From: Erysipelotrichaceae bacterium
GTDB lineage: Bacteria; Bacillota_I; Bacilli_A; Erysipelotrichales; Erysipelotrichaceae
Assembly (NCBI GenBank): GCA_022772735.1
Contig: JALEZD010000020.1
Coordinates: 1-64,000 of the forward strand
Length of the DNA: 64,000 nt
Direction: 5' to 3'
The translations under genes were made by a program, and so were the position numbers. The notes beneath the pieces are model-generated. The model did no database searches and was not told where the DNA came from. It was given only the letters and a program-made list of their open reading frames with translations. This document shows positions 8,588 through 19,144 of the stretch, piece after piece (the stretch's first letter is position 1; each line of letters starts with the position of its first letter).

Positions 8588-9519
8588 TGTATGGTTATTT
8601 AAAATATAGATTAAAAATAATTTTATTTGTCTTTTTTGCGTTTCTTGTGTTTAGTTTTACTGCGTTTTTATACTATGTTCCACTTGAAAATATAGGGTAT
8701 GTAATATTTATTAATTTTTATTTTTTATTTGTAATAACTATATTTGATATTTATAAATATTTTAAAGTTAAAAAACTTTTTGAAAGAATAATTGTGGAAG
8801 ATAATAGCCATTTTTTATTAAAAACAAATGCTATGTATGAAAATGAATATAATGAAATTATTGAAAAATTATATCTTAAAACAAATGAAAGTATATCTAA
8901 TCATGATAAAAAGATAGGTGAAATACTGGATTACTACACCTTGTGGGCACACCAAATTAAAACTCCTATACAAGCTCTTAAGTTACTTGTTAGTGATAAT
9001 GAATCAGAAAAACAACTTTTTAAAATTGAGCAATATGTTGATATAATGATGCAATATTTAAGAGTAGATAACATAAGTAATGATTTAATTTATAAAAAAT
9101 ATAATTTAGATTATCTTTTAAAACAATCAATAAAAAAATATACAAAACATTTTATAAATAGTGATATTAAACTAGATTACATTAAAACTGATTATGAAAT
9201 AGTTACAGATGAAAAATGGTTTTGTTTTGTGATAGAGCAATTAATATCAAACGCCCTTAAATATACAGATAAGGGGGTTATTAAAATTTATTTTAGTGAT
9301 CCATACTTATATATTGAAGATAGTGGGATTGGTATCAAGGAAGAAGATGTACCTAGAATTTTTGAAAAAGGTTATACAGGATATAACGGTAGAATTAATA
9401 AAAAATCATCAGGTATTGGGCTTTTTCTGTGTAAAAAAATACTTGATAAACTTAATTATCCAATTTATGTTGAATCAAAAATTAAAGTTGGAAGCAAATT
9501 TTATATAAAGTTACATTAA
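8587..9519 (+). CDS. Intramembrane-sensing histidine kinase, BceS-like
   Basis: A 310-residue kinase with two close membrane helices (about 10-30 and 37-57) and almost no extracellular loop, the hallmark of kinases that sense through an ABC transporter. The H-box is WAHQIKTPIQ with His122. The ATPase part has N-box LISNALKYT, G1 IEDSGIGI and G2 SSGIGLFLCKKI. In Bce systems the transporter detects the peptide and signals through this kinase. The start overlaps the regulator stop by one base. Confidence 0.88.
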   Translation: MYGYLKYRLKIILFVFFAFLVFSFTAFLYYVPLENIGYVIFINFYFLFVITIFDIYKYFKVKKLFERIIVEDNSHFLLKTNAMYENEYNEIIEKLYLKTNESISNHDKKIGEILDYYTLWAHQIKTPIQALKLLVSDNESEKQLFKIEQYVDIMMQYLRVDNISNDLIYKKYNLDYLLKQSIKKYTKHFINSDIKLDYIKTDYEIVTDEKWFCFVIEQLISNALKYTDKGVIKIYFSDPYLYIEDSGIGIKEEDVPRIFEKGYTGYNGRINKKSSGIGLFLCKKILDKLNYPIYVESKIKVGSKFYIKLH

Positions 9520-9611
9520 TGTAAGGTTTATGAGGCAATTTGTAAGTTGATGTTATGGCTTGCATATTGCTTTTTTAATAAAATTAGTTTGTAAATGAAA
9601 GGTGGTTGTTT

Positions 9612-10376
9612 ATGTCACAATTAGTAGTAAATAATTTAAAAAAAGTATATGTAACTAGATTTGGATTAAATAAAGTAACAGCATTATCAAATGTAAACTT
9701 CACGGTAGAAAATGGTGAATATGTTGCGATAATGGGGGAATCAGGTTCTGGGAAAACAACATTACTTAATATACTTGCTTCATTAGATAAGCCTACCAGC
9801 GGAGAGGTTTTGTTGGAAGGCAAAAATCTTATTAAGATTAGCGAAAAAGAAATTTCTGCATTTAGAAGAGAAAATTTAGGTTTCGTATTTCAAGACTTCA
9901 ACTTATTAGAAACATTTAATTTAAGAGATAATATCTTTTTACCATTAGTACTAAGTGGGAAAAAGTTTAATGAAATGAATGAAAAGTTAATTCCTATTGC
10001 AAAAAAGTTAAGAATTGAGTCATTATTGGAAAAATATCCATATGAAGTTTCTGGTGGACAAAAGCAAAGAGTTGCAATCGCAAGAGCTTTAATTACCAAT
10101 CCTAAAATTATTTTAGCTGATGAGCCAACAGGTGCACTTGATTCTAAAAGCTCTGATGAGTTATTAGATCTTTTTCAACAAATTAATAGCGATGGCCAAA
10201 CAATTCTAATGGTTACTCATAGTATAAAAGCTGCCGCAAGTGCTTCAAGAGTTTTATTTATAAAAGATGGAGAGGTTTTTTATCAAATATATAAAGGTAA
10301 TATGACATATGAAGAGATGTATCAGAAAATTTCAGATGCTCTTTCAAAACTTTTGACAGGTAATGTTTATGAATAA
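9612..10376 (+). CDS. ABC transporter ATPase, BceA-like
   Basis: Cytosolic ATPase of a MacB/Bce-type transporter. Walker [12 protein letters not shown], signature [13 protein letters not shown], Walker B ILADEPTGALD and the H-loop MVTHS are all intact. ATG 9612 has AGGTGG six bases upstream; the TTG six bases earlier is less likely. It is separated from the kinase gene by 92 bases, which may hold a regulated promoter, and overlaps the permease gene by 14 bases. Confidence 0.9.
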   Translation: MSQLVVNNLKKVYVTRFGLNKVTALSNVNFTVENGEYVAIMGESGSGKTTLLNILASLDKPTSGEVLLEGKNLIKISEKEISAFRRENLGFVFQDFNLLETFNLRDNIFLPLVLSGKKFNEMNEKLIPIAKKLRIESLLEKYPYEVSGGQKQRVAIARALITNPKIILADEPTGALDSKSSDELLDLFQQINSDGQTILMVTHSIKAAASASRVLFIKDGEVFYQIYKGNMTYEEMYQKISDALSKLLTGNVYE

Positions 10377-12279
10377 TGGATACTCTATTAAACTTGCTTT
10401 AAGTAATATTAAAAATCATAAACAAATAATATTACCGTTTATATTAACTTGTATTGTTAACATATGTATGTTTTACAATATGATTTCTCTTACGATAGAT
10501 GAAGAGTTGGTAAGAAGTAGCGTTAGATTTGTGCTTGAATTAGGTGTTATTGTTATTGCATTTTTTTCTATAATATTTACTTTTTACACTAATAGTTTTT
10601 TAGTTAAAAGAAGATTAAAGGAATTTGGATTATACAATATTTTAGGTATGGAGAAAAAACATGTAAGTGTTATTGTTTTGTTTGAATCAATAATTATTAT
10701 GTTTGTTTCAATATTACTTGGTTTATTAACAGGCATATTATTTAACAAATTATTTGGTATGTTACTTATAAAACTTGCAGGCTTGTCAGTGAGTTTTGGT
10801 TTTAAAGTATCAATGACTTCACTTGTAGTAACAACAATTTTATTCTTGTTTATATTCTTTGTTAACTACATTAATACTGTTAGACATATATATAAAAATA
10901 ATCCAATTGATTTGTTAAAAGGGAGCGAAGTTGGAGAAAAAGAGCCTAAAATTAAATGGTTAACTCTTATTTTAGGGATTACTTCATTGTCCATTGCATA
11001 TTATTTTTCACAAACAACAAAATCAGTTTTTGATGCACTCATGTTATTTTTTGTTGCTGTATTGCTTGTTATTGTTGGTACACATTTTTTGTTTAAAGCA
11101 GGAAGTATAGCTATTTTGAAGGCATTAAAAAACAATAAAAATTTTTATTATAAAATTGGAAACTTTACTTCTATTTCATCTCTTATGTATAGAATGAAAC
11201 AAAATGCGGTAGGGCTAGCAAATATATGTATTTTGAGTACTATGGTGTTGGTTATGCTTTCAAGTACAGTGTGTTTGTATATGGGATTAGATGATTATAT
11301 GAATGTTGCATTTTCAAAAAGATTTCAGGCAAATATAAAAGTTGATAGTAGAGAAAATTTCAATGAAATTTTAAATGAATTTAATGCTAAATTAATTAAC
11401 GAAGGACTAATACCAACAAATGAGAAAAAAGTTTTAAAATCAATTACAGTTGGAAATTTTGTTGATAATAAATTTGAAACATATAAAGGTAAACAATTTA
11501 AACTCGGAACTATGGTAATCTTTATTGATTTAAATGAGTTTAATAAGAGTGAAAGTAAAAATTATATTTTAAATAGTGATGAAGTTTTGATATATCCTTT
11601 AAATGGTAAATATGATTTTGATAATTTTGCATATGGTGATAAAGAGTTTAAAGTTAAAGAGGTAATTAAAAATTTAGATGGCTACACTACTTTAGAGTCT
11701 AGATTAATGCCAACATACTATGTTGTTGTAGATGATGTATTTTCTGTAAACCAAAGAGTAATTTTAAAATATGATTTTGACTTAAATATGGAAAAGCAAG
11801 ATGTAGAAATTGATATATCTAAAGTAAGTAAATTGCTTAAAGATGGGTATATTTTAGGTAGAGATGAAACACAAAAAGAGATGATTAACTTTAACGGTAC
11901 TTTCTTTTTCTTAGGTATATTTTTAGGCACATTATTTATTGTTGCAACTTGTTTAATTATATATTATAAGCAACTTCAAGAAGGGTATGATGATAAAAAA
12001 CGTTATGAAATAATGCAAAAAGTCGGAATGGATCATTCTACAATAAAATCATCCATAAATAAACAAATCTTAATTGTGTTTTTTATGCCATTAATTTTTG
12101 CAATAGTGCACATTGGCTTTGCATTTAAAATGATTTCTCAATTGTTATTAACAATTGGAGTTTATAATCCTACATTATTTATTTACTGTATTCTAGCAAC
12201 AATATTTATATTCAGTTTAATATATTTATTAATATATAAATTAACATCTAGGGTATATTATAATATTATACAAATGTGA
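10363..12279 (+). CDS. ABC transporter permease, BceB-like
   Basis: A 638-residue FtsX-type permease with about ten membrane helices. The large extracellular domain (about residues 310-510) lies between the seventh and eighth, as in BceB, where it binds peptide antibiotics. FtsX landmarks include NSFLVKRRLKEFGLYNILGMEKKHV near the N-terminus and KRYEIMQKVGMD before the last helices. The pairing with the short-loop kinase upstream makes a complete detection and resistance module. The ligand is unknown. Confidence 0.88.
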   Translation: MFMNNGYSIKLALSNIKNHKQIILPFILTCIVNICMFYNMISLTIDEELVRSSVRFVLELGVIVIAFFSIIFTFYTNSFLVKRRLKEFGLYNILGMEKKHVSVIVLFESIIIMFVSILLGLLTGILFNKLFGMLLIKLAGLSVSFGFKVSMTSLVVTTILFLFIFFVNYINTVRHIYKNNPIDLLKGSEVGEKEPKIKWLTLILGITSLSIAYYFSQTTKSVFDALMLFFVAVLLVIVGTHFLFKAGSIAILKALKNNKNFYYKIGNFTSISSLMYRMKQNAVGLANICILSTMVLVMLSSTVCLYMGLDDYMNVAFSKRFQANIKVDSRENFNEILNEFNAKLINEGLIPTNEKKVLKSITVGNFVDNKFETYKGKQFKLGTMVIFIDLNEFNKSESKNYILNSDEVLIYPLNGKYDFDNFAYGDKEFKVKEVIKNLDGYTTLESRLMPTYYVVVDDVFSVNQRVILKYDFDLNMEKQDVEIDISKVSKLLKDGYILGRDETQKEMINFNGTFFFLGIFLGTLFIVATCLIIYYKQLQEGYDDKKRYEIMQKVGMDHSTIKSSINKQILIVFFMPLIFAIVHIGFAFKMISQLLLTIGVYNPTLFIYCILATIFIFSLIYLLIYKLTSRVYYNIIQM

Positions 12280-12281
12280 AG

Positions 12282-12306
12282 AAAGGGGCTTTAAATGCCT
12301 CTTTTT
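12282..12306 (+). terminator. Terminator after the Bce-like operon
   Basis: AAAGGGGC pairs with GCCTCTTT (one G-U pair), followed by a T-run. Confidence 0.85.
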
Positions 12307-12446
12307 TGTGATTGTTTGAAAATTTTAGTAAATTTTTTATATATTTTAACATCTAGATATCAAATTTATTAAATATAATTTGTTTTTAGTTTATAATTAC
12401 TTTGATTTTATAAGTGTTTTTATCTAATTATCGGGGGAATGTGTTT

Positions 12447-15400
12447 ATGATTAAATTATTTTTTAAGGGGATAATTGTTAGTGCTGTTTTATTGTCGACA
12501 TTTATTTTTACATTGAATGTTGAGGCAAGTGACAAACATCTTGTTTTATTTAATACAACAAATAGTAATGTTAATACAACTGATGTGTTATCAGCTTTGA
12601 AAAATGATTTATTATCAATAAATTATGATAGTGCTAAAATAGTAAATATTATTGCACCAACATATTATACTACTGCAGAGAAATTGAATAAGAAAAAAGA
12701 AATTGCAGAAAGAGAAGGTAGGAAAGATTATTACAATATAAGTGATGATATAGCTATAGCTGAACTAAAAAAAGATAGTATTTATAAAACTCCCTATCAA
12801 GAAGATTTCAAATACATTCAAGATAATTTAGATAGTATAATTACAAATTTAATTAATAAAGATAAAGAAAGAACTAGTGCATCTTTAAGAGATTCTCAGT
12901 TTTATATAGACTTGATTTCAAATAATAAAGAAGCATTTTTAGTTGGTTTAACATACATAAATACAATGTATGATTTTAATTTTGGTGGTATAAATTTAAA
13001 AGATAATATTTTATATAATGCAAATTCATATGGAAATGATGTAGATGTATTAAATATGATACTTAATTTAGGTAAAATGCAAAGTAATGATTATTTATTC
13101 AATAGGAATGTTGCGGTTTTTAATAGATATCTTGCGAATAACTTTAATAGTGCAAACTTAATAGATTTTATTGAAAAAAATAGAGTTAAATATTTACCAG
13201 ATATAACAACAAAAGAATGGTTTAAAAATACTAGTAAAGCGATAATTTTAGAAACTAACTCTCAAGAGTTAAATAGTGTAGATGTTTCTTTGTATAATAA
13301 ATTAGCTAGTGACACAAATCTGCAAAATCATATTTTACCTTTATTAACAATCCCAGAAAACACATTATTTGCGATAAGTAATATAACTTCAATTACATAT
13401 GGAAACGTTGATTCATATGTTGATGCAAGTTTAAAATCAAATGAAAATTATAATCAAAAGATTGATGAATTTAAATTAAAGCTTGAATCATCCGCAAACG
13501 CACAAAGAAGATTTATTGATACATGGTTAAGAATTTCAAAACCTGAAGATAAAAATGATTTGATAAGCAATAGAATTGTAATTGATACATTTAGAAGATT
13601 TAGTTTGAACGCTACTGAGCAAGCATCATTACAATGGTCAAAAGAATTTGGTAATGATGTAATTTCAGGTGTTAAGTACTTTTTTACTCCACTAAAATAT
13701 TATGATACCTATAGACTTATTGATGGACAAGCAGATGGAAGTGGTTTTAGGATGTTTAACGCTAAAATACTTGATGAAAGAGGAATTTCGACTTATTCTC
13801 ATGAAATGACACATTTATTAGAAGAAAATGTTTGGTTAAACAATAATAAAACAAGAGATGGATTAGAAGTTGAATTTTATGCTGCTGGATTATATGAATC
13901 TTATTATTTAGATAAACCATTATTCTCACTAAACATGATGTATGAAAGAAATGTAAATAGTTTTAATAATGAAAATCCAGAAAGATTTACAAATGCACAA
14001 GATTTAAAGCAATATATGTCCAATCTGCTTGATGTTTTATATACTCTAGATTATTTAGAGGGAGATGTTTTATTATCAAAAAGTACTCAAGAAAAACAAA
14101 AATGGTTTAATGTAATTGAACAGGTTAATGATACAGGGACAAGATCTCCTGCAACAAGTTCTACTGACGCTATTCATAAAGAGGATTCTGTAAGAAGAAT
14201 TACAGAAGGTGAAGCAAATAGTTTAACAAATTTTAATAGCCTCATTGATAATAATATTATTGCCTTTAGATATGAAGTAAATGGAAGAAATAATACAGGA
14301 TTAGTTAAATCTAATGGTTATTATACTATCCCATATTTTTCACCTATTTATGCAGCACCAACAAATGATAAAGGAGTATCAGGGGATATTTTATCTAAAA
14401 AGTATGCGTTTGAATTACTGGGTGAGTATGGTTATTTTGAGGGTATGGTACCATTTATTTCTAATCAATATAAAGCTGAAGCTGAGGCTAGTGGTAGTCT
14501 TATTTCTGATAGCTTTTTGATTAACAAAATATCTTCACAAACATATACAGACATGGCTTCATTTAAAAAGGCTATGTTTGAGAAACGAATTAATAAGTTA
14601 TCTGAATTGAAGCAAATAACAATCAATTACAATGGTAGTGAAAGAGTGATAAAAAATTCAGATGATTTGAGAAATATAATTAAAGAGGCAATAGAAGCTG
14701 ATTTAGCAAACAATAATAATTTCTTAGATACGTATAGTAGAAATATGCCAGATAAGACAGAAATTGAAAAAGTTAAGTCAGAAATATTTAAAGCATATAA
14801 AGTGCTTACAGCTGATTTTAGAAATGAAATTTATGAAGTGAAAAACAGCTCTAATACAATATATGTTACAAAAGGAAATGAAGACTCAAAACTAGGAAAT
14901 GGTAGTGAACAAAATCCATATCAAAGCCTTTCATTTGCATTAGAAAATGCAAAAGATGGGGATACAATTATTCTTCTTGATGATATTTTATATAGGGGAG
15001 ATGGAGTATTTACTATAGATAAGGAAGTTACAATAGAAGGTAATAATCATAAAATTAATTTTAGAGGTCAAAATTTAGAAACATTAGCTAATGTTAAGTT
15101 TAATGATTTAACATTAAATATGATTCCAAATGGTAGTGATATTCCTAAAATTTATGCATCTGGAAATAGTATTACATTTGATAATGTTTCAACATTAATA
15201 TCAGCTTCGCAAAGTTACTTAAGACCAATGATTATTGGGGGTGCTAAAGATGAAAGTACTACTTCAGGAAATAAAACAGTAATAAATATTTTAGGTGGTA
15301 GCTCAGAAACTAGATTTAATAAAATTGTTGCGGGTAATGAATTTGCGGATAGCGATATTCCTGTTGAAATAAACATTGATTCGGACTTTGCGAAAGTGGA

Positions 15401-18293
15401 TAATGGAATTTCATTAGGGGGACTTAATGGAAATCAAACACATTCTAAAGTGGTATTAAATTCAAATTCTAAAGAGATTAAGAAAATTGATGGTGAAAAC
15501 AGTATAGACAACTCTGTTGTGTTAAAGAAAAATAATATTTATGGTGTTTCTTTAAATAATGTAATTGATTTTACATTAAGTGATAATGCCAAAGTTGTTT
15601 TAAATAATGATTTTAGCGGTATTTATAATAATATTACTGTTTCAAGTGGTAGTCAGTTAAAAATTGATACATCTGGAAATATTAGTGTTAACAATATAGC
15701 AGGTGATGGTGAAATTGTTATTTCTCCTAATACCAATATAAAAGTTTTAGGAAATGTTGAATCTGATGTTAATGTAAAGATAAATGGCCTTGGTTTTAAT
15801 TTCGATAGTAAGATAAACAACGTTTATGTTGATGTTGCTAAAGAGATAAAAGGAAACTTAAGTGTTGATATATCTAATTCTTCAGGTGGATATTATATAG
15901 AAAAAGTTAACAATCAATATATCTTAAAAACACAAATTCCTGATGTAAGAGTTACTATAAATGACTTGACAAACGCAAATTCTAAACAAGAAATAGTTAC
16001 TGTTGTAAATTCTTCAAATAATCCGATTGATTATTTTGAACATATAGTAGAAGAAATTTCAAATAATGGGTTTGTAGGTGTATTTACAAATACATCTGGA
16101 GTTCAAACAGTGAAAGATTCTAAAAACAATTTATTAGAAGTTATTTTTGATGTTAAAAAAGTTGGTAAGTTAATAATAGATGGAAATGAAACTTATTATT
16201 CAATTTCTGTAGATGCAAACAATAATCAAATTGTAAAATATAGAGTTAATAAAGTTGATAATAAAGTTTATGTGTTTAAGGATAGTTCACAAGAGTTCCC
16301 TTTAGATAATTACAATAAAGACATTGTTTTAGATGGGGATTTGAGATTTTCTAACATAGAATTGATTAGTAAGGATACTACAAATAATAAAATTGAGGTT
16401 GTAGTTCCAAATCAAAAAGTTAAAGTTGATAATATTGATCAATTAAGTGAGAGGGAGATAGCTCAAGTTAAAACTAATATAATTAATGCGAATGCTAGTC
16501 TTTCTTTAAGTGTTGATAATATTAGCTTTGATGCTAATTTTGGAAATTTTGTGGTTAGTGTTAATGGTAAAGATCCTGTAAATATACTAAAGGATAGATT
16601 GGTTGAGTTAAAACCAGAACTTAATATTCAAAATATTGAAAAGGTATTTGTTAATGATATAAATTCATTGAGTGCTAATGAAATTGATGAGATAAAGACA
16701 AGATTAAAGAACGCTAATGTTGATTTAAACTTGCTTGATTCAGAAATAAATATTAGTAATACGGGTGTGGTAGTTATATCAAAAGATGGGTACTTAAGTA
16801 AAACAATATCTCCAGATTTAGTTGTTATACAAAAAGAACAAGTTACAATTAATGCTCCAACTTCTAAAGTTCAAGTGTCTGATAAAACTAATTTGACTGC
16901 AGAAGAAATAAACAGTATTAAACAAGCTATAAAAAATTCAAATCCAGAATTAAATCTTTTAGATGAAAATATATTAGTTGATCAAGCAAATAATAGTGTT
17001 GTTGTAAGTTTAGCTAATAAGTTACCTGCAAATATTTCTCTTGAAAATTTGATTGAAGAAATGGTTGTTTTGGAAAAGGATAGATATAATCCAGTGTCTA
17101 ATAATATTACAGTAGAAACTAATTCAGTGATAAATGCTCAAGATTTGATATCTAACAAGGAACAATTACCTAACGATGTTGTTTATAAATTGGCTAATGA
17201 GATTAATACTACTGTTGAAGGAGTCGTTAACGTTGATGTTATAGTTGAATATAGTGATGGAAGTAGTGATGTTGTTTTAGCAACAATAAATGTTGTAGCA
17301 CCAGCTAAAAAGGCAATATTACATCCTGCGACTGTTTCAAATGGTGCAGTTGAGTATATGACTAATGCAGATTTAGAAGCTGTCAAAAATGATATTTTGA
17401 ATAAAGTAGTGGTTAGCCAAGATGCAGGAAATGTTGATAAACAGGTAATTGGTACTATTCCTAATGACAAAGGAACATTTAAAATTGAGGTTAAAGTTAC
17501 ATATGACGATGCGTCATTTATGTCTGTATATGTTGATGCTATAGTTAATGAAGTACCTGTATTAATAAGTGATGCTCAAAAATATGAACCAATAACACAA
17601 GAGGTTACAATAACAGAAGGAATGGCAGTTAGTGTAAATAGCTTTATTGTAAATAAGGATTTATTGCCACCTGCTACATCATTTGGATTTTCAAATAATG
17701 TTGATACATTTGTTTTGGGTGAACAAAATATTGAGATATTAGTTACATATCCTGATCAATCTAGTGAAACTGTAAGTGCGAAGTTGACTGTTAATAAAAA
17801 GGTTGTTATTAAAAAAGATGCAGAAATTTATGAACCAAGTATTAATGGTGAAAATTTTGTTATTGTTGAAACTAAACTTAATGATGGTGCAATAATTTCT
17901 GCAAATGAAAAACAACTTGTATTAGATAAGTTAAATGTGCATGCTGGTGCAACTTTAACAGTTGATGAAAATATTAAGTTGGAAAATGGTGAGTATTTTG
18001 TTTTAGTTAGTGTTAAATATTTGGATGATTCAATTGATAGTATTAGGGTATTTGTAAAAAATAAACCAGCTGATACAAAACCTGCGGATAATAAACCGGT
18101 GGTAAACAAACCAATTGAAAGTAAAAATACTTATTCTAATAATATCCTACCAAATGTTAATTCTTTAAAAACTACAGGAGTTAAAGAATATATTGTACCT
18201 AATACTAGTTATAATGCTAGTTATATAAAGAGTATAATTATAGGCTTATTTAGTTTGTTTGGAATATTGATTATTGTTGGTAAGAAAAGATAA
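12447..18293 (+). CDS. Large cell-wall-anchored M26-like zinc metalloprotease
   Basis: A 1948-residue surface protein. It has a signal peptide, then a peptidase region with HEMTH at 452-456 and Glu476 in GLEVEFYAAGL; the His-to-Glu spacing equals that of ZmpA/B/C-type M26 peptidases. Residues of about 805-1150 look like a parallel beta-helix (NPYQSLSFALENAKDGDTI). Then come three repeats of the LTAEEINSIKQAIKNSNPEL type, and four Rib-like repeats ending in V-Y-DxS strands. The C-terminus has VPNTS (1917-1921), a hydrophobic span and KKR, a sortase-type signal with a non-standard motif. ATG 12447 follows GGGGGAA. Pneumococcal relatives cleave host proteins; the target here is unknown. Confidence 0.85.
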   Translation: MIKLFFKGIIVSAVLLSTFIFTLNVEASDKHLVLFNTTNSNVNTTDVLSALKNDLLSINYDSAKIVNIIAPTYYTTAEKLNKKKEIAEREGRKDYYNISDDIAIAELKKDSIYKTPYQEDFKYIQDNLDSIITNLINKDKERTSASLRDSQFYIDLISNNKEAFLVGLTYINTMYDFNFGGINLKDNILYNANSYGNDVDVLNMILNLGKMQSNDYLFNRNVAVFNRYLANNFNSANLIDFIEKNRVKYLPDITTKEWFKNTSKAIILETNSQELNSVDVSLYNKLASDTNLQNHILPLLTIPENTLFAISNITSITYGNVDSYVDASLKSNENYNQKIDEFKLKLESSANAQRRFIDTWLRISKPEDKNDLISNRIVIDTFRRFSLNATEQASLQWSKEFGNDVISGVKYFFTPLKYYDTYRLIDGQADGSGFRMFNAKILDERGISTYSHEMTHLLEENVWLNNNKTRDGLEVEFYAAGLYESYYLDKPLFSLNMMYERNVNSFNNENPERFTNAQDLKQYMSNLLDVLYTLDYLEGDVLLSKSTQEKQKWFNVIEQVNDTGTRSPATSSTDAIHKEDSVRRITEGEANSLTNFNSLIDNNIIAFRYEVNGRNNTGLVKSNGYYTIPYFSPIYAAPTNDKGVSGDILSKKYAFELLGEYGYFEGMVPFISNQYKAEAEASGSLISDSFLINKISSQTYTDMASFKKAMFEKRINKLSELKQITINYNGSERVIKNSDDLRNIIKEAIEADLANNNNFLDTYSRNMPDKTEIEKVKSEIFKAYKVLTADFRNEIYEVKNSSNTIYVTKGNEDSKLGNGSEQNPYQSLSFALENAKDGDTIILLDDILYRGDGVFTIDKEVTIEGNNHKINFRGQNLETLANVKFNDLTLNMIPNGSDIPKIYASGNSITFDNVSTLISASQSYLRPMIIGGAKDESTTSGNKTVINILGGSSETRFNKIVAGNEFADSDIPVEINIDSDFAKVDNGISLGGLNGNQTHSKVVLNSNSKEIKKIDGENSIDNSVVLKKNNIYGVSLNNVIDFTLSDNAKVVLNNDFSGIYNNITVSSGSQLKIDTSGNISVNNIAGDGEIVISPNTNIKVLGNVESDVNVKINGLGFNFDSKINNVYVDVAKEIKGNLSVDISNSSGGYYIEKVNNQYILKTQIPDVRVTINDLTNANSKQEIVTVVNSSNNPIDYFEHIVEEISNNGFVGVFTNTSGVQTVKDSKNNLLEVIFDVKKVGKLIIDGNETYYSISVDANNNQIVKYRVNKVDNKVYVFKDSSQEFPLDNYNKDIVLDGDLRFSNIELISKDTTNNKIEVVVPNQKVKVDNIDQLSEREIAQVKTNIINANASLSLSVDNISFDANFGNFVVSVNGKDPVNILKDRLVELKPELNIQNIEKVFVNDINSLSANEIDEIKTRLKNANVDLNLLDSEINISNTGVVVISKDGYLSKTISPDLVVIQKEQVTINAPTSKVQVSDKTNLTAEEINSIKQAIKNSNPELNLLDENILVDQANNSVVVSLANKLPANISLENLIEEMVVLEKDRYNPVSNNITVETNSVINAQDLISNKEQLPNDVVYKLANEINTTVEGVVNVDVIVEYSDGSSDVVLATINVVAPAKKAILHPATVSNGAVEYMTNADLEAVKNDILNKVVVSQDAGNVDKQVIGTIPNDKGTFKIEVKVTYDDASFMSVYVDAIVNEVPVLISDAQKYEPITQEVTITEGMAVSVNSFIVNKDLLPPATSFGFSNNVDTFVLGEQNIEILVTYPDQSSETVSAKLTVNKKVVIKKDAEIYEPSINGENFVIVETKLNDGAIISANEKQLVLDKLNVHAGATLTVDENIKLENGEYFVLVSVKYLDDSIDSIRVFVKNKPADTKPADNKPVVNKPIESKNTYSNNILPNVNSLKTTGVKEYIVPNTSYNASYIKSIIIGLFSLFGILIIVGKKR

Positions 18294-18296
18294 TGT

Positions 18297-18332
18297 AAAA
18301 CCTATTGAATTTATTGTTTCAATAGGTTTTTT
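18297..18332 (+). terminator. Terminator of the metalloprotease gene
   Basis: AAAACCTATTGAA (18297-18309) pairs exactly with TTCAATAGGTTTT (18318-18330), followed by more Ts. Confidence 0.92.
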
Positions 18333-18376
18333 AATTTAATAAAATGTTTTAAAATATTGAAAGAAGGAGATTGATT

Positions 18377-19129
18377 ATGGCAATAATTGATGTTAGTTTT
18401 TTTTCTAAAAATATAAAAAGAAGTGTTACATTTAAGGCTTATTTACCTTTTGATGAATATAATTATTTAACAATGAAAAATTTATCTAAACCTCCGTTTA
18501 AAACATTATATTTATTACATGGAATATTTGGTTTTAAGGAAGATTGGATAACATATACAAGAGTTATTGAATATGCAAAAGGTAATAATCTTGCAATAAT
18601 AATGCCTAGTGGTGAAAATAGTTTTTATGTTGATAATAATATTTCTGGAATAATGTATGAAAAATATTTTTTTCAAGAACTTGTAGAGAAAACTAGGAAA
18701 ATATTCCCTTTGTCAAATAAAAAGGAGGATACATATTTGGCAGGGTTATCAATGGGAGGATTTGGAGCACTAAGAAATGGAATAATTTATAATGATATTT
18801 TTTCTGTTGTAGGTGCATTTTCTCCAGCAGTACCAAAGAATAAACAACAGAATTTTCCTGGGGATGTTTTTGGGATAAACTATAACTATATTTCAAATAA
18901 CTATCCTGAATATTTTGATTTGTATAATATTGTTTTAAATAATAGAGATAATTTACCAAAATTGTTTTTAGGGTGTGGTAGTGAAGATTTTTTGATTGAA
19001 GCAAACAGAGAATTTATTGATTTTCTTAATTCTTTAGAAATCAATCATATCTATTTTGAAGAAGTTGATGGTCATACTTGGAGTTTTTGGGATTTATCTA
19101 TTAAAAGATTTATTGAATTTTTAAAATAG
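18377..19129 (+). CDS. Alpha/beta-hydrolase esterase (EstA / esterase D family)
   Basis: A 250-residue cytosolic serine esterase of the family holding lactococcal tributyrin esterase EstA and S-formylglutathione hydrolase. The oxyanion segment is LLHGIFGFKEDW, the nucleophile elbow GLSMGGFGA, with a likely catalytic Asp in CGSEDFL and His in VDGHTWSFW. ATG 18377 is preceded by AAGGAG at good spacing. It follows the metalloprotease terminator and is 15 bases from the YdjC-family gene, so these two form a small operon. The natural ester is unknown. Confidence 0.85.
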   Translation: MAIIDVSFFSKNIKRSVTFKAYLPFDEYNYLTMKNLSKPPFKTLYLLHGIFGFKEDWITYTRVIEYAKGNNLAIIMPSGENSFYVDNNISGIMYEKYFFQELVEKTRKIFPLSNKKEDTYLAGLSMGGFGALRNGIIYNDIFSVVGAFSPAVPKNKQQNFPGDVFGINYNYISNNYPEYFDLYNIVLNNRDNLPKLFLGCGSEDFLIEANREFIDFLNSLEINHIYFEEVDGHTWSFWDLSIKRFIEFLK

Positions 19130-19144
19130 AAAGGGTGTATTATT

